Below, piece after piece: positions 11,150 through 24,200 of a stretch of DNA of 64,000 nt. The notes below the pieces were generated by a model. It ran no database searches and had not been told where the DNA came from. It worked only from the letters and a program-made list of their open reading frames with translations. The translations under genes and the position numbers were made by a program. Positions within the stretch are counted from its first letter, which is position 1, and every line of letters starts with the position of its first letter. The DNA lies in the NCBI GenBank assembly GCA_963576725.1, contig OY755246.1, forward strand, positions 78,457,540-78,521,539, in the 5' to 3' direction. The stretch is from Azorinus chamasolen. Lineage: Eukaryota > Mollusca > Bivalvia > Cardiida > Solecurtidae.

Positions 11150-11455
11150 ATTTTAGTATCTGAGTACACCTATTTATCTGTTGCTCTGATAATGAGTACA
11201 CCTATTTATCTGTTGCTCTGACAATGAGTACGCACATTTATCTTTTGCTCTGACAATGAGGACGCACATTTATCTTTTGCTCTGACAATGAGTACGCACA
11301 TTTATCTTTTGCTCTGATAATGAGTACACCTATTTATCTTTTGCTCTGACAATGAGTACACCTATTTATCTTTTGCTCTGACAATGAGTACGCACATTTA
11401 TCTTTTGCTCTGACAATGAGTACGCATATTTATCTGTTGCTCTGATAATGAATCA
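11150..11455. repeat. 32-bp minisatellite
   Basis: About nine units built on GAGTACGCACATTTATCT plus TTTGCTCTGACAAT. Two unit types (CGCACA or CACCTA) alternate in blocks. Confidence 0.93.
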
Positions 11456-11661
11456 CGAATACTAATTAGGTAATTTTTTATAATGGCATATGAACTCAGA
11501 AATTTAGGCCATGGTAGAAACTGTATAGATTCAGAGATTTAGCATCTCTTTGATGCAAACAGAGCAGACCCTGATCAGACGGCTCCTCAATATGCCGTCT
11601 CATCTGGGTCTACTCTGTTTGTAGAGGTGTGAAAAGGAGTACAACTGGAGCAAATGGTTAA
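11440..11661 (+). mobile_element. pB-A copy, mutated tip
   Basis: Hairpin 11555-11621 with tip GGCTCCTCAATATGCC; right end GGAGCAAATGG-TTAA. Adjoins the 32-bp minisatellite. Confidence 0.8.
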
Positions 11662-11754
11662 ATTATCAACATGTTAAGGTCCAGTGGCCCGTTTTGCTCT
11701 CAATATTATCGCCAGTCCTGATTAATGGCCATCTGTCACTACTATTTTAAATAT

Positions 11755-12300
11755 ATACAGTCGAACTTTGATATATCGAACGTCAAGAGACCATACAAAT
11801 TACTTCAATATAACAGATGTTCGAATTATCCGAATTCTAATCTATGCAATTTCTCAAGTTCACAACTTAACCCTTCTCTTGCTGAATTTTAAAATACATT
11901 TCTCCCTATGCCCTGTTGTATAATTACATATATATTCACTGTGTACAAGTATATCACTGCTGTGGAGTGCACTGGTTGCACAATCAACTTGTAAATAGTG
12001 CAGACCCTAATGAGACAGCTCCTGCAGGAGCTGTCTCATCTGGGTATTCACTATTTACAGGTAGGTATATTGACGTGAATAGCAAGCGAAGGGTTAATGC
12101 AGGTCTAAAGTAATGCCTAAAATACCCTGCCTGTATGAGATTTCAGCATTACGCTGTAACATGTATTTCTAGATATGCGTAGTGATACATTTCAGAACAA
12201 TTCTGATTGGTAAATTTTGGAAGGACCAATGTTTACTTCAAGCGTATTGATGTTCAACTCTATCCGAAAATATCACGCATTCTAGCGTCCTTTTACTGCT
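11755..12300. mobile_element. Tig-B copy split by a pB-C insertion
   Basis: TA-CAGTCGAACTTTGATATAT left; continues after the insertion as GCAGGTCTAAAGTAATGC. Compare intact copies at 44322 and 59955. The right end is decayed. Confidence 0.75.
11867..12096 (+). mobile_element. pB-C small transposon, nested in Tig-B
   Basis: 230 bp from TTAA-CCCTTCTCTTGCTGAATTT to ATAGCAAGCGAAGGG-TTAA. The palindrome is GACAGCTCC-TGCA-GGAGCTGTC between AAATAGTGCAGACC-type arms. TTAA duplication with CCC/GGG ends is piggyBac-like. Confidence 0.93.
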
Positions 12301-12894
12301 ATAAATATAACGTCTGTTTAACGCTTTTGATGCAAAATATTGTCGTCTGCTAGAATGTTCATGTTCTATTTTTCTTCATGGTTTGTTTAAAATACATAGT
12401 CACAGTACCAAACAGTTTGGATTCTGACGGCACGCCTATTATTGGTCATGCTATCTGGATCCAAACTGTTAACATATGTACAGTGGCAGCGAAAGAGTAC
12501 GTTCGTACATGTATGCGCGTGTACGTGCGTGCGTGCATGTGTGTATGTGAGCATGTGCACTTCATTTATGTTTCCGGGGTTGGAGGTCGGTGGTATCTCC
12601 TTCCCGAGTTCCATTTTCTACTTTTGATACAAACACATTCTTTCATATTTACAAACACAGTTTATGGTGTGTTTGCAAACAGAGTGGATCCAGTTCAGAC
12701 GGCATGTAAGAGCGGTCTGATCTGGGTCTGTTATGTTTGATTATGAAGTTATAGAGTTCTTATTCTACAGTTTCTGTCATGACCAGGGAATCCCAAGTTT
12801 ATATTTCATTATAAGAATCGGCTAATTAATATTCCAAAATCCATCAATGTCCATTTGGGTAAAGAATAAATTCATTCGTTACCATAGGTGAATC

Positions 12895-13080
12895 CGGGAT
12901 AACCTTGAAAACAGTTTTGATCCAGAGAAGACGCCGAGTAACTCGGCGTCTTCTCTGGATCAAAACTGTTTAACACTAGAAATATTTCTGTATAGAAATG
13001 AAAGAAAACACCACTTTGAACCCCGAAATAGATATCTTAGCAGACGAAATTTATTTAGCACAAAAAGGTTTAACCCTTTC
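12895..13080 (+). mobile_element. pB-D small transposon
   Basis: Hairpin 12904-12978: AAACAGTTTTGATCCAGAGA, AGACGCCGAG-TAA-CTCGGCGTCT and mirror, then GCAGACGA words and a TTTAACCC end. The tip differs from the GCTCC core of the other families. Confidence 0.8.
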
Positions 13081-13400
13081 GGTGCCAAATTTCTAATTGT
13101 CGTCTGCAAACCAGTTTGTCAAATCATTCGGTAAAATAAAGAAATGAGATAAATAAATGCAAATTTCAAAGGAATAAAGCACAGATATAGAAGTAGAGTT
13201 TGTGACAAAATGTGGAGTCCCTGATCCCTGGTCTGTGACTGCACTACTTGTCGTGGTGCATTTATGCGACATCGGCGGTAAAAGGGTAAACGAAGTTAGA
13301 TGTGTTAAGGATGATGCAACTCGCATGTGTACACGAAACCACTTTTCCATCCAGTTCTCGTATAGAGAGACCGTTTGTCAACGGTAAACATACATAAACA
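13072..13400. mobile_element. pB-D-related copy, decayed hairpin
   Basis: TTTAA-CCCTTTCGGTGCCAAA, TTGTCGTCTGCAAACC and GGAGTCCCTGATCC words, as in 52305-52565. Confidence 0.6.
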
Positions 13401-13518
13401 ATTGCAAAGCAAATAATTTCTCTCACTGTCTATGAATCACACGTCACAGATGTAGTAAAACCTTTACACGACGGCTACCTGGCCGTTTAACCTCTTTACA
13501 CAACGGCTACCTGGCCGT

Positions 13519-13730
13519 TTAACCTCACATTGACACCTTTTGACGCCTCTGTAAATGTCACGTTTTTGAAACCATTGTAATAAATAGAGCATTTGCTCTA
13601 TTTATCACAATGTTTTCAATACTACACACATCTAAAAAAATTCCCATGCCCTATTTTCCCCAATGCTCCCTTTCGGTAGATTAATTCAAAGAGGTTGGGT
13701 CTAAAAATAGCCTATCAGGGAATGGGTTAA
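13519..13730 (-). mobile_element. pB-B copy, hairpin tip deleted
   Basis: TTAA-CCTCACATTGACACC to GGGAATGGG-TTAA. The tip is shortened to GAGCATTTGCTC. Confidence 0.85.
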
Positions 13731-13971
13731 GTTCCACATTATCTACAACCAACTCGTCCAAATCATATTTGGAACACGTCCATTTGTCATATTGAGGGGT
13801 GCATCCCACACGCAGAATATACTGGTATAAATCATCGACACACATGGGTTCAACAACCAGTCCTGTATGCTTATCCGGGAGCCATCTGGTCCTGCTCGGA
13901 CGGCTCCTCCTGAGTCATTTTGATCAAGGACAAGGGTGTCTACCTATGTCCTATCTATAGAATAGCGGAAG

Positions 13972-14225
13972 TTAACACCTTTCCGTCAAGAATATTCGTA
14001 AGAGAAATAATGACGTCATGAATATTAATCCGATGAATTTGTTATAATGGCATATCGACACAGACGTTTAAAATTGGCGATGGCAGAAACTGTAGAATCA
14101 AGTCTATATTATATTTTAAGCAAACAAAGCAGACCCTGATCAGACTACTCCTATAGGAGCTGTCTGATCTGGGTCTACTCTGTTTGCAAAGGCATAGAAG
14201 GCGTATTTATGGAGTAGAGGGTTAT
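13972..14225 (+). mobile_element. pB-A long-form copy
   Basis: TTAA-CACCTTTCCGTCAAG to GTAGAGGG-TTAT; hairpin 14120-14187; the left half has AATAATGACGTCATGAATAT. Confidence 0.88.
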
Positions 14226-14394
14226 TTTTTAAAGGGTTTATCGCTGGATAAACATTATGTCGAAACTCCAAACGGAGTGGTCTGCATAGATTTTGTTCTG
14301 CATTAGACAACCGCCTACATTGAGGAAGAACATACACTCGAACCGCGTTTATCAAGTAAATACCGATTTTAGACAGATTTTACTCAATCTACTG

Positions 14395-14578
14395 TACAAT
14401 AGAACCCCTCTAATGTGACCACGCGGTGTCTTTATAAGCAAGTGGTTACTTAATGCAGGACAAAAATAATGCAGAAAGCTCCTAGGCATTACTTATGTCC
14501 TGCATTAAGCTACCACCTGCATATAGCACCCAGAATTATATCTCTTTTAGGTGGTCACATTAGCGGGTTTTTACTGTA
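14395..14578. mobile_element. Tig-A copy
   Basis: TA-CAATAGAACCCCTCTAATG to GCGGGTTTTTACTG-TA; part of the hairpin right arm is lost at 14483. Confidence 0.8.
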
Positions 14579-14769
14579 TAAGGTTTAACCCTTGTACCCC
14601 CATGTGCCATTAGGCATTAAACAAACGCCTACGTTTGAAGAGGAAAATACACTCGAGCCGCGTTTATTAAGTAAGTGTCGGTTTTAGACAGGTTCTACTG
14701 TATAGGGTTTAATCCTTCCACTCCCATGTTACATAAGGTAAACTCGTCCAAGTATGATTTCAAGACATG

Positions 14770-14945
14770 GCAGGGTTGGGAAGGGTTATGCTAAAGAAAT
14801 ATGTCCTGGTGAAAACCTTTGACACTGATTTGTATAACAAACAGTGCAGACCCAGATCAGAGGGTTCTTTCAGGAGCCCTCTGATCTGGGTCTACACTAT
14901 TTGTTTATGTCCCATATATGGGGTCACATGTGTTTATGGGTAACT
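14770..14945. mobile_element. pB-A-related copy in the homeobox 3' UTR
   Basis: Hairpin 14836-14904: CAAACAGTGCAGACCCAGAT, AGAGGGTTC/GAGCCCTCT and mirror. It starts about 43 bp after the stop codon of the homeobox gene. Similar elements lie near 25560-25700, 30720-30860 and 32010-32130. Confidence 0.75.
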
Positions 14946-14946
14946 G

Positions 14947-15210
14947 TCACGTTTTATGCAGGTTTTTTATTCCAAGGGTTGCCTCGTGCTCACGAGCTTT
15001 CAGCCTTAGTGATGCGATACTTCCGTTTCGATGCGCTTCCGGCGGCTTATAACTGTAACAGCTAAGCGGAAATCCGTGTAAACCTGGGTAATTGTAAAAC
15101 GAAAACGGAAGTATTGACGGGTAGGGTGGAATAGCGAGCTTGAGTGGCGGTGGAATACCGGTCCGGTCTTCAAAACAATCACTCATGTCAGAATGGTGGC
15201 GTTTCAGTCC
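14947..15210 (-). CDS. Isx: Isx-like homeobox gene, exon 5 (OAR motif, stop)
   Basis: 264 nt coding residues 243-329 and TGA at 14949-14947. The acceptor is TTTAATTACAG. A Pro/Tyr/aromatic-rich stretch ([16 protein letters not shown]) is followed by [19 protein letters not shown], a good OAR motif, which usually sits at the C-terminus of paired-like homeoproteins. Phase 0 agrees with exon 4. The predicted 3' UTR runs almost at once into a transposon hairpin (14836-14904). Confidence 0.85.
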   Translation of the reverse strand, partial: GLKRHHSDMSDCFEDRTGIPPPLKLAIPPYPSILPFSFYNYPGLHGFPLSCYSYKPPEAHRNGSIASLRLKAREHEATLGIKNLHKT

Positions 15211-18200
15211 CTGTAATTAAATAGTATTTTACTGATAAAATATTCAATCATGAGAACAAGACCAGGGTTTTTTTTACCAAAAGTGTAAACCCAGACCGGT
15301 CTGCAAACAGTCTGGATGACGAGACACCCGGCTTATCGCATGAAAATAAGTTATCAATAAACATCTCCAAATGGCGCAATGAATTTGAATTATCGCCCCT
15401 TGTCATCATGTGATTTTTATGTGAACCATTAAAGGTACACCTCGGTGTCTGATAATTCAAATTTACTCAATAAATTATATTCACGAAACGAATAAGTATG
15501 CTTATATATCACCATTGTCACTTTAAATCTAATGATAATCAATCATCTACATACCGATATTTTAATCTACTTTTTTGGCCAATAATTTCAAGGGCGGGAA
15601 AATATGTCGGAAACCAGCTCATGATTTAAATAGTGTACTGAGAGTTTCCCGCCAAACATTCCCGCGCTTGAATTTTATGGCCGAGACAAATTTAAAGCTA
15701 AAGAACTAAACATCTATATGTGTTTATCAATATTTAATAAAAATCATTTCTTGTGGTAGTAGTATAGTGCAGTATTCATGGATAAATCGTGAATGTGATA
15801 TATTAATCCTTTATTCCATGGATATTCATGGAAAAAATCACCAATTATTGAAATTGTTTACCCAATTATATGTACTTGATACTGTAATATAAAATAGGTG
15901 AATACATCGCTTTGCCAAATGGTATGTACTCAGATCTAAGCTATTATATAAGCAAACAGAGCTGACCCAAATCAGATGGCTCACAAAAGTGCAAAAAATG
16001 CATCTGTGTGAAGTAAAATATGAAGTAGCCTTGCAAAATCAAACTCTGGAATGTGCCTTTAAAGCTATTTTTAGACTGAACCTCTGAATAAATATACCGA
16101 AAACGGGTATGTATTAGGAACAGGGGACATTTTTTAACTCTGAAGCTTTGAAACCATTCTGAGAATGTAAGCATTTGCTCCTATAGTTCAAGTTCTATAC
16201 TCGTCATTTCTCCACTAAACCGTATGTTGTAACCACTCTTTAGAATCGTCTCAAATATTGGGGTTTTGTGGAGAAATAGAGAATGGCCACAACATAGGAT
16301 TTGGTGGATAAATAAAGAGTGATCACAATATTGGGTTTGGTAGAGAAATAAAAAGTGGTCACAACATTGGGTTTGGTGCAGAAATAAAGGAGCTAATATT
16401 ACTCTGACCTCTGGTCTAGTCTGTTTGCCACCCGTCAGAGCTTATGCGGTCATGCCGACTGGTGTGGCAGTACATATCAAATGTAGTTGTCTTATTGCTG
16501 ATACTTATCTTGTTCTGCACTGTTTGCAAAGCTTAACACTGGAAATGGACATTTATTAGCTGAACTGTTTTGAAGGCATATGTACACATGATTTTTCGTA
16601 TTCCTAGAAACCGTAGTCATTATAATTTTTCTAAGCAAATATGGCAGACCATTATTAGACGTAACAGACAGGAATCGTCTGATCTGGGTCTACTGTGTTT
16701 AAAAATGTGTGACAAGCGTTAACATGAAGGAAATGGTTAACTACTCCTCCAGTAAATCCTCCAGTAACGCGCCGAAGGTCAACTGCTACTAAATATTTTG
16801 TGACATGGAGTACAGTAACCCCCCCTATTGCGACCACCTAAAAGATGTATAATTCTGGGTGCTAGCTGCAGGTGGTAGCTTAATACAGGACAAAAGTAAT
16901 GCAGAAAGCTCCTAGAGGAGCTTTCTGCATTACTTTTTCCTGCATTAAGCAACCATCTGCTTATAAAGACACCCATGTTTATTTATTAAGTGGTCGTTTT
17001 AGAGACTGCTACTAAATAGTTTGTGTCAAAGAGTACCTGTTCAGGGTCTACCCGTATTGAGGAAGTAGGAGCTGGGACAAACGTTACATCTTTCAAGTCC
17101 TGAAGTCCGCCAAAGTTTCCTAGTTTCTCATACTTCCTCCATTTTGCTCGTCTGTTCTGAAACCAAATCTGAAAAAACCAGTTTACAGGTCAGACAGTAT
17201 TTTTAAAGTTATCTCAGTATGCTTTCACTATACAGTTGAACTTCAATACATGTACATGTATATCGAACTCGGATAACTTAAATTTCTAGATAACACGAAG
17301 TAAAATTTATGTCCTTCCGAAAATTTACAATACTTAATTGTTCTTGGACTTAGACTTATCTCTAAACATATCTAGAAGCACAAGTGACAGCTTAATACAT
17401 GTCGAAAGTAATAATGACAGTTCCAGCATTATTTCAGACCTGTATTAAATGTGACCTTGATACATTGTCAAGATTAGAAACAGCATGACTCCAAACTCGG
17501 TTATCTGGAAATAATTTCACTGATCACTGATATACTCGTCAATTGAGCGACTCATCCGCTGACTTCGTGAGCCACATACTGTCAATTATAAGTATGGACG
17601 AAAACGCTTTATTTTGTATCGCATTCGCATTTGTCGATATACACGAATTTTCAAATTGACGATCTTCATAAGAATAAATACTTGAATATAGCATACTGAA
17701 GAGTCAGGTCTAATATAATATTGTGAGCAAACATAGCAGACCCCGATCAGACGGCTTCTGTTGGCAAGTCGTGAAAAAACCGTTTACATGTATATGAGAA
17801 AGGGATAGTGTCGTTATATCTGGGTTAGGGGAGATATGCTGAGAATGGGGGATAACAAAATAACTACCTGGACTCTAGCTTCCGGTAAGTTTGTTTTCTC
17901 GGACAGTTCTTCGCGCGCATTTACATCCGGGTAATGTGTCACTCGGAACACCTCCTCGAGACATTTGAGTTGCTCCGCGGTGAAAGTAGTCCGAAATCGT
18001 CGCTTCTTCAAGTAGTTGTCCTCGGAACCTTCAAAACAAACAAGAAATGAAACATTGCAGTGTCGACAGTGTTGATCCAGATCAGCCATGCCAGTGAATA
18101 CGATGCTTTAAATAAAGGATTATATGTTGTTATTCGGTTGAATAATTGCCGACAAGTATACAGTGTAGGCCTGATATAATGACAGTTTTAATATCAATTA

Positions 18201-21200
18201 GATTTTTTATTATTGCACATTGACACGGGAATCTGAATCATGGCAGAAACTTTATAGTCATATATATTTATATCATTTCATAAACAAACAGAGCGGACCC
18301 TGATCAGACGACTTCTACATGGTATTTTCCTTGTGATGGAGCTTAGACTAACGCTTTGAATGTTGTGTACTCAAAGTGGAGTACTCCAGTAGTATTTGAC
18401 CCCTTAACCTGCTGTGATAAATCAAAGCGTTGTAGACGCTGCAGTATTCTTTGCATGGTATCAATCTGATATCGAATAAGTTCGCTTTGGCATGGAATTG
18501 CGTATCTATAAGGGAAGGCATTAACACTCTATCCAGTTGATGATACAGTTGCAGCTGACACTTCAGCCGTTTCCCACTATGCTTATTATCACACTGACCA
18601 CTCGCAGTTGTTGGCGTGATTACCTAATCGCTTGCATAAGGTCATCCGACTCGCGCTTCTTTATTCATTGAGTATTTTCATTCATGTTATGATCACGTGA
18701 TTTCTTCATGTGACTGATATATCCGTGCGCCCTTCTTACACATTGCTATATTGTGTTGGTTTTGTTGATTTTTGCACATACTAAGCCGAAGCTTATGTTA
18801 CGAAGCTTTTTCATGTCAGATATAGTATACCACGATTGGTTCCGGATGCCATGTTATTAAACACCCTTTGTATCCATCGAATGCAGGTCAGTAATTTGCA
18901 CTATTTTGTCAGGCCGGCGAGGGTACCATGGTTTGGCTGTGGAACGCCACCTTTGTATGCTATTGCTTCGCAAAGAATACAATCGATCCTGGTGGAAGAA
19001 TTCTAGATACAGTGAAGACTGTCAGAGGAATTCTAGATATCATCGAGATTGGCGGTGGAATTCTAGATACGTGTACATTCGAGACTGGCGGTAGAATTCT
19101 AGATACATTCCAGAATAGCAGATGAATTTCAAACACAATCGAGACTGGAAGAGGAATTCTAGATATAGTCGAGACTGGTAGACGAATTCTAGATATGGTC
19201 GAGATATGCAGAGGAATTCTAGGTACAGTCGCAACTTGCACTATATTCTAGATACATCGAGATTGGCACAGGAATTCTGGATATATTCGATACTTGTAGA
19301 GGAATTCTAGATACAGTGAAGATTGTCAGGGGGAATTCTAGATATCATCGAGATTGGCGGTGAAATTATAGATACATTCGAGATCGGCGGTTGAATTCTA
19401 GATACATTCCCGACTGGCAGATGATTTTCAGACACAGTCGAGACTGGAAGAAGAATTCTAGATATAGTCGAGACTGGTAGACGAATTCTACATATGGTCG
19501 AGACTGGAAGAGGAAATCTAAATATGGTCGAGATATGCACAGGAATTCTAGGTACAGTCGCAACTTGCACTATATTCTAGATACACTCGAGATTGAGAGA
19601 GGAATTCTAGACACAGTCGATATTGGCAGAAAAATTCAAGATGCATTCGAGATTGGCACATAAATTCTATATACGTGTATATATTCGATGCAGGTAGAGG
19701 GACACTAGAAACAGTGAAGAATGTCAGGGGAATACTATGTATCATCGAGATTGTCGGTGGAATTCTAGATACATTCGAGATTGGCGGTAGAATTCTGGAT
19801 ACATTCCAGAATGGCAGAGTAATTGAGGTTGTCAGAGGAATTCTAGATGATAACAATTATACTTACTAAGACTTGAATCCGATGGGAGACAGTCTTCAGA
19901 ATCTGGACTCTTTAGCCTTGTCGACGGGGCATGTTCGGAGGCACTGCCGACGGGAATCGATTCTTGTACTGGCAGTCTAGATGTCGTCGACGTCGTATGA
20001 CCAATCCTTTCTCCTTCCGCTTTTGAATCTTCTGCAATGGAAGAATGGAAGAATAACAATTCAATGTCCCTCCAAACCGGAGAGTGGATATCACGGGTGA
20101 CTTGATTTCCTATGTTATTTCCTAAACAAACAGAACAGACCCTGGTCAGACGACCCCTACAGACCCTAGTCAGACGACCCCTACAGACCCTGGTCAGACG
20201 ATCCCTACAGAACGCCACTCTGTTCTAAGTCGTCTCTGTTTGCAAAGGTGTATATATAAAGCAATGAGCAGTTCTCTAATAAAATACTTCTCAATCAATT
20301 CTTCGTCACTATTAGTGACGGATTTGCGAGCTTTCATTATACTACCAGTCAGTTAATTTACTGAATCATATTTACACAGGAAGCAATCTACTGAATAATA
20401 ATAAGACAGGGCATAATTTATCTAATTATAATTAAACAGGACATAATTTACTAAATTATAATAATATTAAAACAGAACACACTTTACGAAACAGGTCAAA
20501 CTTTAATAAATTATAATTAATCTGGACACAATTTACTAAACAAGACACACTTTACAAAATTAAAATTAAATAGAACATAATTTACTTAATTATAATTAGA
20601 CAGGCCATTATTTACTAAATCATAATTAAACAGGATATACTTTTCTAAACTATAAATAACCAGGACATAATCTACTAAATTATGATCCAACAGGACATAA
20701 TTTACCAAATTATAAGTGGACATGATGTGATTTATTAAATTATAATTTAAAAGGGACACAAATTACTAATCAGGACGAATGTACTACATTGTAATTAAAC
20801 TTGTCACAATTTACTAAACAGAACATAATTTACTAAATTATAATTAAACATGACATACTTTTTTCAAATTATAATTAAACGGGATATAATTTACAGAATT
20901 ATAATTGGACAGGGCATAATTTACTAAATTATTATTAAACAGTACATCATTTATTAAATTAAAAATATACAGGGCATAATTTACTATATTATTATCAGAA
21001 AGTACATACTTTACTAAATTATTATCAGAAAGTACATACTTTACTAAACTATAATTAAACAGGACATAATTTACCAAATTATATTTAGACAAGGCATAAT
21101 CTACTAAACTTGATAGATGTTAACATAATTTGATTATACAGAAGAAATCACTCTAAAGAGATCACTCTAAGAATAAACAAAGGTATCATTAAAAGAATGT

Positions 21201-24200
21201 TATTGCTTTATGCATGACGAAACTAATGCAGGAATATACAGGAGTTGTCTGCATTAACTTCAGTTCTGTATTAAGCTACCACCTGCATTTAAGAGCTAGA
21301 ATGATACCTCTTTTGTGATTTTATCACTTCAATTTTTTCAGCAGTAAGCATTTTCACACTGAATGATGTGGCATTTAATAAATCAACACCAAGCAACAAA
21401 CTGGCTCGTAATAAAACAAGACCAAGCAACAAACTGATTCGTAATAAAACATCACCAAGCAACAAACTGACTCGTAATAAAACAAGTCCAAGCAACAAAC
21501 TGACTCGTAATAAAACAAGTCCAAGCAACAAACTGAACATCACCAAGCAACAAACTGACTCGTAATAAAACAAGTCCAAGCATCAAACTGAACATCACCA
21601 AGCAACAAACTGACTCGTAATAAAACAAGTCCAAGCATCAAACTGAACATCACCAAGCAATAAACTGACTCGTAATAAAACAAGTCCAAGCAACAAACTG
21701 ATTCGTAATAAAAAACAAGTCCAAGCAAAAAACTGATTCGTAATAAAAACAACACCAAACAAAAAAACTGACTCGTAATAAAACAACACCAAACAAAAAA
21801 CTGACTCGTAATAAAACAACACCAAACAATAAACTGACTCGTAATAAAACAACACCAAGCAATAAACTGACTCGTAATATAACAAAACCAAGCAACAAAC
21901 TAACTCATGTGTAATGTCACCTTTTACTTGATAACCCCGTTTTTTCACTCTTTTGCAAACAATGTAGACTCAGATCAGACGTTATTGTAGCAGACAGTGT
22001 AGACCAGATCAGACTCTCTTGCAGCAGACCTCTGATCAAGATCAGTCCTTTTTTCTATGAAATAATATACGCGAAGGTGTGATTGTACAATTTCCATGAA
22101 CTCTCTACTTCATTGTACAGTTATGAAAGGAAGTCAGCTAACTATTATTCATACAGTCAATGATTTTGACAGGAATTTTCATGCAGTAAAGGGTTAACCA
22201 TTACCCTCATAAAGACTACTTTTGGCAGAGTAGACCAAGATCAGGCAGCTCTGTCACAGCCAAACACATCCTTATTAATATGTTATTGTGACAACTCAGA
22301 TCATTCACCCATTCCCTCATATTGACAACTTTTGACGACTCTGTAAAAGTCACTTTGTGAAACCATTGTGATAAATAGAGCATTTGCTCCTATAGGAGCA
22401 AATGCTCTATTTATCATAATGGTTTCAAACTACAAATTTCTAAAACAAACAATCATTTTCTCTACTTTTCAGTAGATTTAGTCAGAGGTTGTATCTAAAA
22501 ATAGCCTATGAGGTAATGAATTAATAACCCTGCAGTGATAAATTGTTAACCATTTCCTCCATACATGTATAAACGCTTTCCATGCATCTGCAAACAGAAT
22601 AGACTCAGATTAGACGGCCCCGTAGGGGCCGCCTGACCAGGGATTACTCTGTTTACTTATGAAATGATGATAGATTTGACTTTACGTTATTAATTATACC
22701 AAAATATCCTGTTTACATATCATTATGGCATTATAACACTTCAGCTAATTAATATTCATGGTGTCATTATTCTAACATGAATATTCAGCAGGAAAAGAGT
22801 TAAATAATAGTCATGAAATAAGTGGTTAATCTCCTAATTACTCCAATACTGATAAAAATAATCTGACCTTTGAATTCGCGATGATCTAAGTAAACTCGAC
22901 ATCTCGGCGGGATCCAAACTGTTTCATACTGTGAGTATGTTTCAAAATGAAAGAGGAGAAAAATTTAAAAAATGGAGAATGCAGACGACAATTTTCGCAG
23001 ACGACACTTACACAGGCGACAAAGTGCTTACGTCTCCATTATAGATAATGGCATCTCAACATACCCATTGTCCTTACGTCATTCACAAAGGCCCTCCTTT
23101 GCCCAAACACTTTGCGCGTGACCGAAACTCCGCAACAAAGCGTAATTCACATCATATTTAGTCCTGACCACTCTCTAATATCTTCTAACTGCAATTTTGT
23201 GTGATTAAAATTTAGAAACTAATCGACAACGTATGGGTGACTCTTAACAAATGTGAAACCCTATTGAAAATCCCGTAGCTACCATGATTGCACTCGTTTA
23301 ATTGAAATTTTCCTTCAAATAAGTCAGATCGCAGATTTATTAGTATACATTTTTGTCAAATCTTACAGATGGCAAAGAAAAAATTCAAGTGGGTATTAGA
23401 TTTATCTTGTCAAAAATTGGGGTTTCAATTACCTCACACAAATATAATCCTTTTGATATTCGGCTCGGAATTTATCTTGGTCTCAGTAAGAATTGGTTAT
23501 GATACAGATTTACGGCCGGGTCTCAGGAGAAAATGTCTTTGTCCAAACCCCGCTGAGAGCGATTTACGACATCAAATCCCTGTTATCTCCTATAAATTAA
23601 CTCTGTGCTTTGTTTTTCTGCTTAATTAACCCTTACTCTGTGAAAGAAGAAATGCATACTCGAAAATGATCTAGATAGTGCAATTTTGATAAATTCAAAT
23701 TCGATCGATCTTTGAGAAAATATTGACCGAGTAGGCTATAAATAGCTTTGTTCCTGATGAGGGAAAGTATGTGTTTTATTGATCCGCCCGGCTCTGTAAT
23801 TTGATTGAATCTACCTTGCTTTTGAAACGGGTGAGCTTTAAATAATGGCGTGCAGCTTGGAAATTAATTTGTCAAGAAATCGGCGAACACTCCGAAGACC
23901 GAGTATTCCGAACACTCGTTAATTCAAACACTCAATATCTCGAACGCTCAAGCAAGTCATTATTGGTCTATAAGACACGTGACAGATTGTCATGCAGATT
24001 GTGAACGCTCATTTGGGAGCTTTCTGCATGACTTTCACAATGCATTATCTCTTTCACAGCCAAATATTGTCGTCTGCAACAACTGTCATCTGTAAAATAG
24101 TCGTCTGCTACAAGTTTCTTTTTGTTTAACCCCCCCCCTCCCCCCCCCCTCCCCCCCCCCCCCCCCCACACACACAATCAGACACACTTTTCAATTAAGA

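Noticed and set aside
11150..11455. CRISPR-like look of 32-bp repeats
   Set aside because: There are no unique spacers; units are contiguous, and the DNA is eukaryotic.
14836..14904. Hairpin as a bacterial-type terminator
   Set aside because: It is one of dozens of transposon palindromes and the window is eukaryotic.
16991..17036. Exon 4 reading through to a stop as the normal gene end
   Set aside because: A downstream exon with OAR motif and matching phase exists, and the read-through runs to the edge of a transposon; kept only as a possible isoform.
18029..18089. In-frame Met upstream of the homeodomain as an alternative start
   Set aside because: The region reads as a polypyrimidine tract with an AG acceptor, and the joined exon 2 gives a phase-correct upstream protein.
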